Assembly: GCA_934101185.1 (NCBI GenBank)
Contig: CAKOQD010000001.1
Span: 62,001-126,000 of the forward strand
Length of the DNA: 64,000 nt
From: an uncultured Bacilli bacterium
GTDB lineage: Bacteria > Bacillota_I > Bacilli_A > RF39 > UBA660
Reading direction: 5' to 3'
In this document: piece by piece, positions 33,717 through 43,440 of the stretch
Layout: every line of letters starts with the position of its first letter
How positions within the stretch are numbered: the stretch's first letter is position 1
The notes under the pieces: model-generated
Told to the model about the DNA's origin: nothing
What the model saw: only the letters and a program-made list of their open reading frames with translations
Database searches by the model: none
Translations under genes and position numbers: made by a program

Positions 33717-34218
33717 TACTAAAACTAATATCATTAACAAAATCTTTCCTACTTTGATAAGACTGATTCCTTTTAAGAGCAGTCTTCGTAACCCTTTCCT
33801 CCTCAATATAACCAAATCTATCTTTTAAAGACTTATCAATAACAAGCATCAAAGAAGTATCAATTATAAACCTATCATTCTCAAGCCAACAATGACCCCC
33901 AAACTCCTCAGCATTCCTACTCCCTTTAATAAGAGGAAGTACTCCAGATACTATATCAACATCATTATAAGAATAACTAAGCTGTCTACTTGCACCAACA
34001 CAATTACCAATATTAAAACCCATAAGAAACATATCAATAAACTCTTTCATTCTATCATCATAAGAAATAAAGTTTTGACTATTAATTTTATTAAACTCTT
34101 CATTACCAAAAAACCTAATCAAATTATTATCAAACCCATAAGAAACCAATTCTTTAAAATCATCATTACCATTATATAAATCCCAAAACAAATCAAAAGC
34201 TTTAATACTCGTATCCAT
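33700..34218 (-). CDS. Unknown protein with possible Cys-His-Asp (transglutaminase-like) triad
   Basis: The protein has 172 residues and is not recognised as a whole. It contains NIGNCVGASRQLSYSY, then EEFGGHCWLENDRFIIDTSL. A Cys at the start of a helix, then a His and an Asp on successive strands, is the order seen in transglutaminase/papain-like folds. Catalysis is only a guess. There is no signal peptide. The C-terminus is basic (SFSKKKKS). It lies just downstream (eight-base gap) of a secreted nuclease gene and converges on gmk. Confidence 0.5.
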   Translation of the reverse strand: MDTSIKAFDLFWDLYNGNDDFKELVSYGFDNNLIRFFGNEEFNKINSQNFISYDDRMKEFIDMFLMGFNIGNCVGASRQLSYSYNDVDIVSGVLPLIKGSRNAEEFGGHCWLENDRFIIDTSLMLVIDKSLKDRFGYIEEERVTKTALKRNQSYQSRKDFVNDISFSKKKKS

Positions 34219-34225
34219 ACTTCAC

Positions 34226-34939
34226 CTACTTAATTTTTTTACTATCTCCAGTTTTATAATCTATTTCAATACCATCTTGAACATTATATAAATAAACATT
34301 AAACTTAATACCCTTACCAGAATCCTCAATAGAATAAGCCTCCATAACAACACCACTTGCAAGTAAATTATCACCATCATATATTGGAGTCACTCTATAT
34401 AAAACATGATTATTAGTCTCTTTTATATAAGATGCAACTTTATTTTCAAACTCTAACATACTAACACTATTCATATACCTAGTACAAGTAATTAAGTTTT
34501 TAACATTTGCATTTTGTCCAGTAAGTTGATACCCAATCAAATGACACCTATTATATAAATACTTCCCATCTATATTATCATACTTAACAGTATGCCATCC
34601 ACTAGGCTTAACCATACCAATACTACCTCTTTTTTCAGTAGGCATTAAATCCTTACCAATATTAGCATAAGCATAACCACATCTACCAAGAGAATCCAAA
34701 TTACTATAAAATTGAAAAGACTTACTATTAATATCCTCTAAATCAAAATTAGGAACATTATTATTAATATAAACATAATCTTTACCACTATAAGAAGGAA
34801 CATCCTCCAAAGTATACGAAATAACTTTATCATCATCAATAAACTCTTTTATATCATCTTGATAATAATAACCAAAAAAACACATTAATATTAAAGTAGT
34901 CACTAAAAAAGGACTAGTTTTCTTTTTTCTTTTTCTCAT
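34226..34939 (-). CDS. DNA/RNA non-specific endonuclease (EndA/NucA-like), secreted
   Basis: The protein has 237 residues. A basic start and one hydrophobic helix (about 9-25) act as signal or anchor. The beta-beta-alpha-metal core shows YNRCHLIGYQLTGQN, KNLITCTRYMNSVSM and FENKVASYI. The classic DRGH is replaced by NRCH, a variant common in streptococcal-type DNases, with the catalytic His kept. It probably degrades extracellular DNA for nutrition or uptake. RBS GTGAGG precedes the ATG. Confidence 0.88.
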   Translation of the reverse strand: MRKRKKKTSPFLVTTLILMCFFGYYYQDDIKEFIDDDKVISYTLEDVPSYSGKDYVYINNNVPNFDLEDINSKSFQFYSNLDSLGRCGYAYANIGKDLMPTEKRGSIGMVKPSGWHTVKYDNIDGKYLYNRCHLIGYQLTGQNANVKNLITCTRYMNSVSMLEFENKVASYIKETNNHVLYRVTPIYDGDNLLASGVVMEAYSIEDSGKGIKFNVYLYNVQDGIEIDYKTGDSKKIK

Positions 34940-35037
34940 AAATACCTCACCACATATATAATATCATTTATACATCAACAAATCAAAACTTCTTTACAAA
35001 AATAACACTTTCTAGTACAATTAACTTGGTGATACAA

Positions 35038-35943
35038 ATGAACGTTGTAATAAAAGTAGACGAACAAACAAAAGAAAAAATGATTGAATATTATAAAGAT
35101 AAACTAAGAGATAAAACTCCTCCATATGCAATATTCCAAGCACAAGATATGGATACAATAGTAACAATGTACACTTCTGGAAAAGTAATGTTTCAAGGAT
35201 TAAGTGCAGATATAGATGCAAACATGTGGACTGAGTTAAAAGAAAATACTAATAACAAAGAACAAGAACAAGATAAAGAAAAATACATGTACTGCTCCTC
35301 TATTGGATCAGATGAAGTAGGAACAGGTGATTACTTTGGACCAATCGTAGTAACTGCATCATACGTAAACATTAAAGACATAGACTATTTAAAATCAATC
35401 AAAGTAGCAGACTCTAAAAAACTAACAGATGAAAAAATAAGAAAAATTGCACCAGAAATAATCAAAAAAATAAAATATAAAAGCTTAATACTAACTAACA
35501 AAGAATACAACGAAAAACATAGTGAAGATATTAATATGAACAAAATAAAAGCAATAATGCATAATAACGTTCTATACAGTTTAAAAAATGAAATAAAAGA
35601 TGAATTAGACTATATCATAATAGACGAATTCACAAAAGAAAAAAAATACTATGAATACATATCAGAAATACCAAATAAACTAACCAATATAACATTCATG
35701 ACCAAAGCTGAAGACAAAAACTTAGCAGTAGCATGCTCATCAATAATAAGTAGATACATCTTTCTAGAAGAATTCGATAAAATATGTGACAAATACCACC
35801 TACCACTACCTAAAGGAGCAGGACCTCAAGTAGATAAAATAGGACAAGAACTAGTAGAAAAATATGGAAAAGACGTCCTAAAAGACATTGCAAAACTTAA
35901 CTTCTCAAATACATCAAGAGTCCTAAGAACTAAAATAATTTAA
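35038..35943 (+). CDS. rnhC: Ribonuclease HIII
   Basis: The protein has 301 residues from the ATG at 35038, behind GGTGAT. The N-terminal TBP-like substrate-binding domain (1-80) has PYAIFQAQDM and GKVMFQGLSAD. The catalytic domain has SIGSDEVGTGDYFGP (Asp92, Glu93), VADSKKLTDEK and a DEF acidic motif. It removes RNA from RNA-DNA hybrids. The length and both domains match RNase HIII rather than HII. Confidence 0.95.
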   Translation: MNVVIKVDEQTKEKMIEYYKDKLRDKTPPYAIFQAQDMDTIVTMYTSGKVMFQGLSADIDANMWTELKENTNNKEQEQDKEKYMYCSSIGSDEVGTGDYFGPIVVTASYVNIKDIDYLKSIKVADSKKLTDEKIRKIAPEIIKKIKYKSLILTNKEYNEKHSEDINMNKIKAIMHNNVLYSLKNEIKDELDYIIIDEFTKEKKYYEYISEIPNKLTNITFMTKAEDKNLAVACSSIISRYIFLEEFDKICDKYHLPLPKGAGPQVDKIGQELVEKYGKDVLKDIAKLNFSNTSRVLRTKII

Positions 35944-35972
35944 GACAGTATGAAAAACATACTGTCTTTTCT
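35944..35972 (+). terminator. Terminator of rnhC
   Basis: A 9-bp stem GACAGTATG/CATACTGTC with an AAAAA loop and TTTTCTT. Confidence 0.9.
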
Positions 35973-36877
35973 TATAAAAACTTAAGCTCTTCATGAGTAT
36001 AATCAGTACACTTACAAACAATATTTGAAGAAACACCATAAGACAAAAGCCTCTTAGCAATACTTTTCTTAGCCTCAAAAAGACCCTCTTCCATACCCTC
36101 AAAATAGCCATCGTCTCTAGAACTTTTAATTTCATTTAAATACTCTTTTTCTTCATAAACAACCCTATCATAAGCAAGAGATATTTCATTTTGACTAGCT
36201 TCTTTAGCACAACTAACATACTCTTTAAAAATAGATTTTTCACATATTCTAGAAAGAACACTATCACTTGTCTCATTAAATACTAACAAAGTCTTTTCCC
36301 AACGAGTTAAAAAACTAAAATTATAACACTTCTCTCTAATAACAGGTAAATAAATATTAATAAACTCTAAAGAATCATTTCCATAATAAGCATCTCTATC
36401 TTTCATAGTACACTTATTAATAGACTTAGAATTACCAGAAAAAGAATAATTATTCAAATTAATTAAAACAAGCCTATCAATATTATAAATAGATTTATTA
36501 CTTAGTCCCATACCAAACTTCAAAGTAGAAAACACAATATTATTTTCAGTATCCCTACTATTCTCACAAACACCTATTTCAATACCTACTACTTCTTTAT
36601 TAATTCTACAAATAAAATCAACCTCTCCATTAGAGTCTTCACTCTTCCTAAAGACAATCTTATTCTTAATAAACCTAATACTATTAAATACTTCATCATA
36701 TTTAGCACCAAGTAAACCAGAAATAAAATAACAAATAAACTGTTTTCTAGATTCATTATTAAGCATTACATTAAACATATACTCAGAAACAATAGGTATT
36801 TTATAACCATCTCTTCTCTCATCAAGTCTATACGACAAGTCCTTAATATCAGGTTTATTATAAGTATTACTTTTCAC
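35972..36877 (-). CDS. Rpn/PD-(D/E)XK nuclease family transposase-like protein
   Basis: The protein has 301 residues from a GTG at 36877, which follows a perfect AGGAGGTGATATA; the frame is open further upstream but without a ribosome site. The core SNGEVDFICRINKEVVGIEI matches the (D/E)xx...E-x-(K/x) strand of Rpn-family recombination-promoting nucleases, although the usual Lys is replaced (GIEIGV). The C-terminal region has DDGYFEGMEEGLFEAKKSIA, a typical Rpn repeat-like helix, then KRLLSYGVSSNIV. These are mobile or defence-related, multi-copy genes. Confidence 0.75.
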   Translation of the reverse strand: MKSNTYNKPDIKDLSYRLDERRDGYKIPIVSEYMFNVMLNNESRKQFICYFISGLLGAKYDEVFNSIRFIKNKIVFRKSEDSNGEVDFICRINKEVVGIEIGVCENSRDTENNIVFSTLKFGMGLSNKSIYNIDRLVLINLNNYSFSGNSKSINKCTMKDRDAYYGNDSLEFINIYLPVIREKCYNFSFLTRWEKTLLVFNETSDSVLSRICEKSIFKEYVSCAKEASQNEISLAYDRVVYEEKEYLNEIKSSRDDGYFEGMEEGLFEAKKSIAKRLLSYGVSSNIVCKCTDYTHEELKFL

Positions 36878-36968
36878 TATATCACCTCCTCGAACTAAAT
36901 ATAAAACAACTAAAAATACTTGTAAAATCACACTCTGTAAAAATTCACACAAAAAAAGATACCAAATC

Positions 36969-36994
36969 TTAAAATTGCTCTAAGACAATTTTAA
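36969..36994. repeat. 9-bp inverted repeat downstream of parC
   Basis: TTAAAATTG (36969-36977) and CAATTTTAA (36986-36994) around an 8-base loop. A second stem TGTTTG/CAAACA (37041-37057) is closer to parC. Either may end the parC transcript, but both lack a good T tract. Confidence 0.45.
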
Positions 36995-37073
36995 AAATTG
37001 ATATCCAAAATACTCTTTAATAAATAAAATTCATAAAATTTGTTTGCTTTACAAACATTTACATAAATTGACA

Positions 37074-39626
37074 CTAATTAATAATATCATCAATCTTCTT
37101 TAGTTCATCATCTATTTCAAGAAGAGACATTTGATGCCCTTGTTCTCTAATAACTACTTCTCTTTTAGGACTCTCATCAATATTATCCTCTAAAACTTCA
37201 TCTTTATCATTACTAGAAACATCTAAATCTTTTTCTAAGTCTTTTACCATAAATACATCAAGAACCTCTGATGATGAAATACTTGAACCTGTTTGATACC
37301 TATCGCAAATATTAAGCTCAGTACTCTTTATTACATTAATACCAGAAACACTCTTAATACCAAAACTACACTTATCATTAACAAAAACCTTTATAACACG
37401 ATAAGGATTAGTTTTAACTTCCCTAAGAATCATAAGACCACGTCTTGCACGAGTACCCTTTTCAAACTCACTAAGCTTAACCCTTTTAGCAGTACCCTTA
37501 TCAGTAAATACAGATACATAGAACATATCATCATCAAAATTAACACTAGATACTACACAATCATCCTTTAAAGCAATAGCCTTAACACCACTTGACTTAA
37601 TGCCAGAAGAAGGCACTTCACTAACATCAAACCATAAACTATAACACTTACTAGTGGCCACTAAAATATTATTGTAAACTGACAAGAACACACTAACAAC
37701 TTCATCATTATCTTTTAATTTCATACAAGAAATTGGTTTAGAATAACGACTAACCTTAAACTCTTCTAAAGAAGTCTTCTTAATCATTCCATTCTTACTA
37801 GTTAAAACAATATCTAACCTCTTACTAAAATCACTAACAGGAATAGCATCAATAACTACTTCATTTTCCTCTAATTTAATAATATTACTAAGATGCTTTC
37901 CAAGTTGCTTCCACTTAATATCAGGTATTTCATGAACAGGTAAATATATATAATTACCAAGATTAGTAAATATAAGCAAAGTATCAAGTGTATTTTGTTC
38001 ATAAAGGCCAATAACATAATCATTCTCCTTAAGAAGAGGATCCTCAGTATTAGCAAGATAACCCCTCTTACTAGTTCTTTTTACATAACCATCCTTAGTT
38101 ATTAAAACAACTACATCCTCCTTAGGAATCATTGCTTCCATATCTATTTTAATTTCTATTTCTTCATCCACTATCTCAGTCTTACGAGGAATATCATATT
38201 CTTTCTTAATCTTTCTAAGTTCTTCTTTCATAACACTCTTCAAAGCATCTTCTTCATTAACAATCTTTGTAAGTCCTTCGATTATTAATTTAAGATTAGC
38301 AAGCTCTTCCTCAAGTAAAGCAATATCAGTATTAGTAAGTCTATAAAGTTGTAACACTACAATAGCCTCAGCCTGTTCAATAGTAAAACCAAACTCTTTA
38401 ACCAAATTATCTTTAGCATCACCCTTATTCTTACTTCTACGAATACAAGAAATAACCTCATCTAAAATAGAAATAGCCTTAATTAACCCTTCAACAATAT
38501 GATATCTTTTCTTAGCATGTTCTAAATCAAACTTAGTTCTAGCAAGAATAACACTTCTCAAATGATCAATATAAGCATCTAAAATATCCATCAAAGAAAG
38601 AAGCTTAGGTCTTCTTCTTACAATTGCAATCATATTATAATTATAAGAAGCTTGAAGATCAGTATTCTTATATAAATAATTAAGAATCAACTCTTTATTA
38701 GCATCCTTCTTTATATCAATAGCAATTCTAAGTCCATCCTTATCAGACTCATCCCTTACTTCAATAATACCATCAATCTTTTTATCAATTCTAATCTCAT
38801 CTATTTTTCTTACAATATTAGTCTTTAAAACCTCATAAGGTATTTCAGTAACCACTAATGTAGTCTTACCCTTTTCCTTTTCTTCAACTACTTTAGAACG
38901 TACAATTACCTTGCCTTTCCCAGTAGTAAGAGCATTATAAATACCCTTTTTATCAAAAACAATACCACCAGTTGGAAAATCTGGACCCTTTACTATATCA
39001 AGCAAAGTCTCAATCCTACAATTAGGACTATCTATTCTCTTAATAGTAGCATCAATTACTTCACCTAAATTATGTGGTGGTATATTAGTAGCATAACCCG
39101 CACTTATACCAGTAGTACCATTAACAAGTAAATTAGGAAACTTTGCTGGAAGCACAGTAGGCTCCATAATTGTATCATCAAAATTCGGAGCAAATAATAC
39201 TGTATTTTTATCAATATCCTTTAAAAGTTCATTAGATATTTTAGAAAGACGAGCTTCAGTATAACGGTATGCCGCAGGACTATCACCATCAATTGATCCA
39301 TTATTACCATGCATATCAATATAAGGATTCTTCATCTTCCAATCTTGAGACATTCTAACCATTGCATCATATATAGAACTATCACCATGTGGATGGAAGG
39401 AACCTATTACATCCCCAACAGTCTTTGCACTCTTTCTATATGGTTTATCATATGTGTTTTTACCAATATACATAGCATAAAGTATTCTTCTTTGTACAGG
39501 TTTTAAACCATCACGAACATCTGGAATAGCACGATCTTGAATAATATATTTAGAATATCTACCAAAACGTTCTCCCATTATTTCTTCTAAAGAATAATCA
39601 TATATTTTCTCAATTATATTTTTCAT
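37074..39626 (-). CDS. parC: DNA topoisomerase IV subunit A
   Basis: The protein has 850 residues. The N-terminal breakage-reunion domain has [20 protein letters not shown], the quinolone-region [17 protein letters not shown] (Ser83/84 intact) and [10 protein letters not shown] with catalytic Tyr122. C-terminal beta-propeller blades follow ([37 protein letters not shown]). It decatenates daughter chromosomes. The usual partner parE is not adjacent in this window, unless it lies outside. The tail is acidic and may be disordered. Confidence 0.93.
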   Translation of the reverse strand: MKNIIEKIYDYSLEEIMGERFGRYSKYIIQDRAIPDVRDGLKPVQRRILYAMYIGKNTYDKPYRKSAKTVGDVIGSFHPHGDSSIYDAMVRMSQDWKMKNPYIDMHGNNGSIDGDSPAAYRYTEARLSKISNELLKDIDKNTVLFAPNFDDTIMEPTVLPAKFPNLLVNGTTGISAGYATNIPPHNLGEVIDATIKRIDSPNCRIETLLDIVKGPDFPTGGIVFDKKGIYNALTTGKGKVIVRSKVVEEKEKGKTTLVVTEIPYEVLKTNIVRKIDEIRIDKKIDGIIEVRDESDKDGLRIAIDIKKDANKELILNYLYKNTDLQASYNYNMIAIVRRRPKLLSLMDILDAYIDHLRSVILARTKFDLEHAKKRYHIVEGLIKAISILDEVISCIRRSKNKGDAKDNLVKEFGFTIEQAEAIVVLQLYRLTNTDIALLEEELANLKLIIEGLTKIVNEEDALKSVMKEELRKIKKEYDIPRKTEIVDEEIEIKIDMEAMIPKEDVVVLITKDGYVKRTSKRGYLANTEDPLLKENDYVIGLYEQNTLDTLLIFTNLGNYIYLPVHEIPDIKWKQLGKHLSNIIKLEENEVVIDAIPVSDFSKRLDIVLTSKNGMIKKTSLEEFKVSRYSKPISCMKLKDNDEVVSVFLSVYNNILVATSKCYSLWFDVSEVPSSGIKSSGVKAIALKDDCVVSSVNFDDDMFYVSVFTDKGTAKRVKLSEFEKGTRARRGLMILREVKTNPYRVIKVFVNDKCSFGIKSVSGINVIKSTELNICDRYQTGSSISSSEVLDVFMVKDLEKDLDVSSNDKDEVLEDNIDESPKREVVIREQGHQMSLLEIDDELKKIDDIIN

Positions 39627-39654
39627 GTAATCACATCCATATATATTATAAACG

Positions 39655-39683
39655 AAAAAAGGTCAACTTTACAAGAAGTTGAC
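39655..39683 (-). terminator. Hairpin between the accessory gene pair and parC
   Basis: GTCAACTT (39662-39669) and AAGTTGAC (39676-39683) flank TACAAG, with a T6 run on the minus strand. It would end the accessory transcript. It also overlaps a possible parC promoter (TTGTAA-18-TATAAT), so it could be an operator. Confidence 0.55.
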
Positions 39684-39735
39684 AAAGTATTTGACAAAAA
39701 CCAAAAAAAGAAACAATTTATAAATTAGTGATCGC

Positions 39736-39767
39736 ACACATTCACCACCTGTCGATAATCAATGTGT
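39736..39767. repeat. 7-bp inverted repeat at the edge of the accessory pair
   Basis: ACACATT (39736-39742) and AATGTGT (39761-39767) lie just past the stop codon of the membrane/coiled-coil gene. They may be part of its 3' end or an insertion boundary. Confidence 0.35.
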
Positions 39768-39769
39768 AA

Positions 39770-40711
39770 CTAACTGTTGTTTTTTTCTTCTTTTGCTTTA
39801 ATATATTTATCTAATTCTTCTTTAGATACATTAATTTCTACTATTTCTAATAGATGATTTTCTATGGCTGGTTCAAATCTATTTGACATTTTTTCTTTCA
39901 TTATAGTAAATCTATCACTATTCATATTAAATAATATTTTTTCTAATTCTCCTTCAAATTTAGGTAAAACTAAAACCAATTTACAAGGTATCTTAGTGAA
40001 TTCCTTATATAATTCAAGAGTTCTTAACATGTAGTGAAGTTGATAAGAAAAATCTAACATGAATGGTGTAATTTTAACTTCATAAAAGATATTTTCATTT
40101 AAATTCGATTTTAATGCGTCAAATCTTGCTTCATTCTTCATTATATTATTATCTACGAGCTTGTTGTTAATTAGCTTAATATCGTACTGAATGTCATAAC
40201 TCGAAATATTGTTATCAGTGTCTAATGCTTTCTTTAACATGAATATTTCTAAATTACGTCTATATTTATAACGTTCTGATGCAAGCACTTTATAATCTTT
40301 ATTAACAACTTTAGTCTCAAAATCTACTGATTCTAAATTATCAACATTTTTAGTAATATCATCTATATTTGAGGAACTAATAGTACTAAAAGAATTTGGC
40401 AAAAATATATTTTGACTATTTGAATTCTTAATATTAGTAATTTGTTCCAATAATTTTATATTAGCATCTTTTAAATCTTCATTTTCTTTTTTTACTTCTT
40501 TCACGCTTTTAGACAAAGATATTACTTTCGGTATACTAAGATTATCAAACATCTCTGACAACGCTAAGATAACTAATAAACTTAAACAAATTATTATCTC
40601 AAAGGTAATTTCATATTTAGTATTCGAAAATATAAAATTAACTATTATCAAGGCTGTAATAAATATTATTAAAGCTATAATTATTTTTTTATTATTTTTA
40701 CTGCTTTCCAT
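39770..40711 (-). CDS. Membrane coiled-coil protein with a PD-(D/E)XK-like motif, unknown function
   Basis: The protein has 313 residues. Two membrane helices (about 9-28 and 34-53) are followed by a coiled coil (62-100) and a cytoplasmic domain. That domain has the spaced acidic/basic pattern ARFDALK (Asp198) ... ENIFYEVKI (Glu211, Lys213), as in PD-(D/E)XK nuclease-like folds. It is not recognised as a family. It lies ten bases downstream of the Bro-N gene and must be co-transcribed. The T-rich plus strand of this stretch differs from the rest of the window, which supports acquisition by transfer. Confidence 0.6.
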   Translation of the reverse strand: MESSKNNKKIIIALIIFITALIIVNFIFSNTKYEITFEIIICLSLLVILALSEMFDNLSIPKVISLSKSVKEVKKENEDLKDANIKLLEQITNIKNSNSQNIFLPNSFSTISSSNIDDITKNVDNLESVDFETKVVNKDYKVLASERYKYRRNLEIFMLKKALDTDNNISSYDIQYDIKLINNKLVDNNIMKNEARFDALKSNLNENIFYEVKITPFMLDFSYQLHYMLRTLELYKEFTKIPCKLVLVLPKFEGELEKILFNMNSDRFTIMKEKMSNRFEPAIENHLLEIVEINVSKEELDKYIKAKEEKNNS

Positions 40712-40721
40712 ATAATATCTC

Positions 40722-41573
40722 CTATTTCATTTCAATTTCTTTTTCTTCAATATATTCGTAGTTTAATGCATTATTACTAGTAACTACGCTCTCACCAAGT
40801 TCATTTTCTAAATCTTTTCTTGCATTACCAGCAATTTTGCCACCTCGTCTTGCTACATCAATGTTTTCATTTAATCCTTTTGGATTTTTCTTTTTTGCTA
40901 TTTCTCTAGTTGCTATTTCTCCTAAATCTGCTAATGCCACTTCTACATCAGTCATATTATCTCTTAATGATTCTTTCCTAAGTCCTTTAAATGATTTATA
41001 CTCTTTTGCAGTCATACCAGACCATTCTTTATAAATTTCATTTGTTAGAATTGCGTACTCTTTTGATTCAGTTATTCCTCCATCTTTCCATACATCAGTA
41101 AGTTGTTTTCTATCCTGAACACCTTTAATTCTTTTTGCAATCCATTTTTCATCATAACCTTTAGCTCTATATAAGTCTATTGCTCTTTGTGCTACTAATG
41201 AAGGATCAAACGTTTCATCTATTCTCTCACTTCCTAGTTTAGCAAGCCATTGTTTTATAGGCTCTGCATTCTTGCTAGGAACTGATTCAATAATTCTAAA
41301 CATTCCTTCAATATCAACAACATCAGTCATACGATATTTTCCATCTTGTGCTTTTAATTTTAAAGCGTGACAATTTGTCACGGTTTCATTTCCTTCTTCT
41401 TTTAAACGTTGCTTAAGTTTTCTCCAATAGGCTTGCTTATCCTTACTTTCTGAAATAACTCCAACAAAATCAACAACACTTATAAAATATTTTTCTTGTT
41501 CCTTATCCCAAACAGTTCTAATTGTTTCATTATTAAATATTTTATTTACTAAATGCATTTTATCTTGATTCAT
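40722..41573 (-). CDS. Bro-N domain (DinD/antirepressor-like) protein
   Basis: The protein has 283 residues from the ATG at 41573, which follows AAAGGAGGTATCTT. The N-terminal Bro-N domain has IFNNETIRTVWDKEQEKYFI, SVVDFVGVISESKDK and AYWRKLKQRL. The conserved C-terminal part has WLAKLGSERIDE, LTDVWKDGGITESKEYAILT and ARRGGKIAGNARKDLE. This architecture is common in phage antirepressors and in DinD-type DNA-damage-induced proteins. It is probably regulatory. Its promoter carries an inverted repeat (see that entry), consistent with self-control. Confidence 0.85.
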   Translation of the reverse strand: MNQDKMHLVNKIFNNETIRTVWDKEQEKYFISVVDFVGVISESKDKQAYWRKLKQRLKEEGNETVTNCHALKLKAQDGKYRMTDVVDIEGMFRIIESVPSKNAEPIKQWLAKLGSERIDETFDPSLVAQRAIDLYRAKGYDEKWIAKRIKGVQDRKQLTDVWKDGGITESKEYAILTNEIYKEWSGMTAKEYKSFKGLRKESLRDNMTDVEVALADLGEIATREIAKKKNPKGLNENIDVARRGGKIAGNARKDLENELGESVVTSNNALNYEYIEEKEIEMK

Positions 41574-41596
41574 AAGATACCTCCTTTGCTGTATAT

Positions 41597-41631
41597 ATTG
41601 TATCAAATATTTGTTCTTGTTTCAATATTTG
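41597..41631 (-). promoter_or_regulatory. Promoter and overlapping operator of the Bro-N operon
   Basis: On the minus strand TTGAAA (41620-41625), 17 bases, TACAAT (41597-41602). An inverted repeat CAAATATT (41604-41611) / AATATTTG (41624-41631) covers the spacer and -35. It is not a Bacillus-type LexA box (CGAAC-N4-GTTCG). Confidence 0.7.
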
Positions 41632-41689
41632 TATAAGTAGTTTATCAATTATTTTTTGTCTTAAACTAAGCCATTAATAAAACCACTTT

Positions 41690-42874
41690 TTATAACTTAA
41701 GCACCTGTCCCACTGAAAGTGTATTACCAGAAAGTCCATTAAGACTCTTTATCCTATCAACCGTAGTATTATTATCCCTAGCAATACCATACAAAGTATC
41801 ACCTCTTTTAACAACATAAGTCTTTATATTCGCACTATCAGGAATAACAAGCTGTTGCCCTATAGAAAGAACACTACTACTAAGCTTATTCGCATTCTTT
41901 AACTCATCTACACTAATACCATATAAATTAGCAATCTTATACAAACTATCTCCCTTAACAACAGTATAAACCTTAACACTTGCATTATTCTCACTAGAAA
42001 GTCCAGGTATCAAAAGCTCTTGCCCAATTGACAAACTATTACTACTAAGACTATTCAACCTCTTAATATCCTCTACACTAACACCATAACTCTTAGCAAT
42101 ACCATACAAACTATCACCCTTTTTAACATAATAAACACTAGTATCACTTTTCTCTACAATATCAGGAATTCTAAGAACCTGTCCAATAGAAAGAACATTA
42201 CTAGTAAGTTTATTAAAAGTTTTTAAATCCTCAACCGAAACATCATAAAGCCTAGCAATACTATATAAACTATCACCCTTCTTAACCGTATAATAATCTC
42301 CCTTCGAAGTAGGAACATAATCATTCTTAGTATAAATAGCAATAGCTCTAACAACAGCCTCACCATAATCCTCATAATTATTAACAAACTTATTCAAATC
42401 ATTACTATTATTAACACTAGCATAATTAATAATTACACTCTCACTATCACCAGTATTTCTAATTATATAATCACTATCAAACGCAGTATCCTCTTCCATT
42501 CTAAGTTGATAATACTTATTAATATCAATATCACTATTTTCAAACTGTTCTGCCAAAATCTTAGCAAACCTATCACTATCTCTAAGAGCATAAATAATCT
42601 CAACCCCAGGAACCGAAGACGAAGACAACCCATTCGTAATAACAATAACATCATCACTAAAACCAAAACTACTATCTATAAAATCAATTCTCTCATCCAA
42701 ACTAATATTATTATCACCAGTCCTAGTAATAACATTTTCTATTCCAAGCTCATCAAGTCTATTTTTTATATAATTAGAAACAAGTAAAGAAACATTCTTC
42801 TCAAGAACATTACCACTCTTAAGACCAGTATCACTACCTCCACCAACAGGATTAATTACCACTTTATAATTCAT
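41690..42874 (-). CDS. Four-LysM protein with a degenerate amidase_3 domain
   Basis: The protein has 394 residues from the ATG at 42874, behind GGTGAT. Residues 1-183 follow the amidase_3 fold (VVINPVGGGSDTG, RTGDNNISLDERID, DSDYIIRNTGD). Expected zinc ligands are changed: the His of DPGHGG is Gly11 and the second His is Asn81. The catalytic Glu is Asn150, while Glu25 remains. It is therefore probably inactive but able to bind peptidoglycan. Four LysM modules follow (for example YTVKKGDSLYSIARLYDV), each with a Ser/Asn-rich linker. There is no signal peptide. Its upstream TTTTTTCATATAATT element matches those of sporulation genes. Confidence 0.82.
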   Translation of the reverse strand: MNYKVVINPVGGGSDTGLKSGNVLEKNVSLLVSNYIKNRLDELGIENVITRTGDNNISLDERIDFIDSSFGFSDDVIVITNGLSSSSVPGVEIIYALRDSDRFAKILAEQFENSDIDINKYYQLRMEEDTAFDSDYIIRNTGDSESVIINYASVNNSNDLNKFVNNYEDYGEAVVRAIAIYTKNDYVPTSKGDYYTVKKGDSLYSIARLYDVSVEDLKTFNKLTSNVLSIGQVLRIPDIVEKSDTSVYYVKKGDSLYGIAKSYGVSVEDIKRLNSLSSNSLSIGQELLIPGLSSENNASVKVYTVVKGDSLYKIANLYGISVDELKNANKLSSSVLSIGQQLVIPDSANIKTYVVKRGDTLYGIARDNNTTVDRIKSLNGLSGNTLSVGQVLKL

Positions 42875-42897
42875 AAAAATCACCAATAAATTATATG

Positions 42898-42927
42898 AAA
42901 AAATAAAAAAAATAGCACAAAGGCTAT
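42898..42927 (-). terminator. Terminator of the nitroreductase gene
   Basis: On the minus strand ATAGC-CTTTGT-GCTAT, then T8ATTTTTT. The T tract leads into CATATAAT of the next gene. Confidence 0.7.
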
Positions 42928-43433
42928 AAAACAATCTCATCTATACTCATTCTAGGTCTAGCATGAACATCTTGATTCTTATATCCAATCGCAACACAAG
43001 AGACCATATCCATATCAACTCCAAAATAATCTTTAATTTCATCGTTTACTTTATCAGTATTAGCAATCCATAAACTACCAAGTCCCATTTCAGTAGCCTT
43101 CAAACACATATTCTCAACAAAAGCACCAATCGATAAAATATCATTCTTATCATAAGAAGTAGCAAACACTAAAATAAGTTTATTAGCTTCTCTAATAACA
43201 TTCGCAGTATTTAAAACACTAATATCATCATCACTTTTTTTACTCTCTAAAAAACTTGCAACCATATCCTTATTCTCTGAAGAAACAACCTTAACCCTCC
43301 ATGGTTGCCTATTTTTAGCAGAAGGAGCCTTTATACCACATTTAATTATCTCAAAAACATCAGACAAACTTACAATATCATCCGTAAACTTTCTAATACT
43401 CCTTCTAGAACTAACTACTAAATCAAAATCCAT
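42924..43433 (-). CDS. Nitroreductase family protein
   Basis: The protein has 169 residues. The ATG at 43433 (or GTG one codon earlier) follows GAGGTGATTT. The family pattern is clear: SSRRSIRKFTDD at the N-terminus, KAPSAKNRQPWRVKVV, and ATEMGLGSLWIANTDKV before a C-terminal AIGYKNQDVHARPR. It is an FMN-dependent oxidoreductase; the substrate is unknown. It is at the short end for the family. It follows the small membrane-protein gene by seven bases. Confidence 0.9.
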   Translation of the reverse strand: MDFDLVVSSRRSIRKFTDDIVSLSDVFEIIKCGIKAPSAKNRQPWRVKVVSSENKDMVASFLESKKSDDDISVLNTANVIREANKLILVFATSYDKNDILSIGAFVENMCLKATEMGLGSLWIANTDKVNDEIKDYFGVDMDMVSCVAIGYKNQDVHARPRMSIDEIVL

Positions 43434-43440
43434 CACTAAA

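Noticed and set aside
41604..41631. LexA (SOS) box before the Bro-N gene
   Set aside because: The inverted repeat does not contain the Bacillus CGAAC/GTTCG half-sites.
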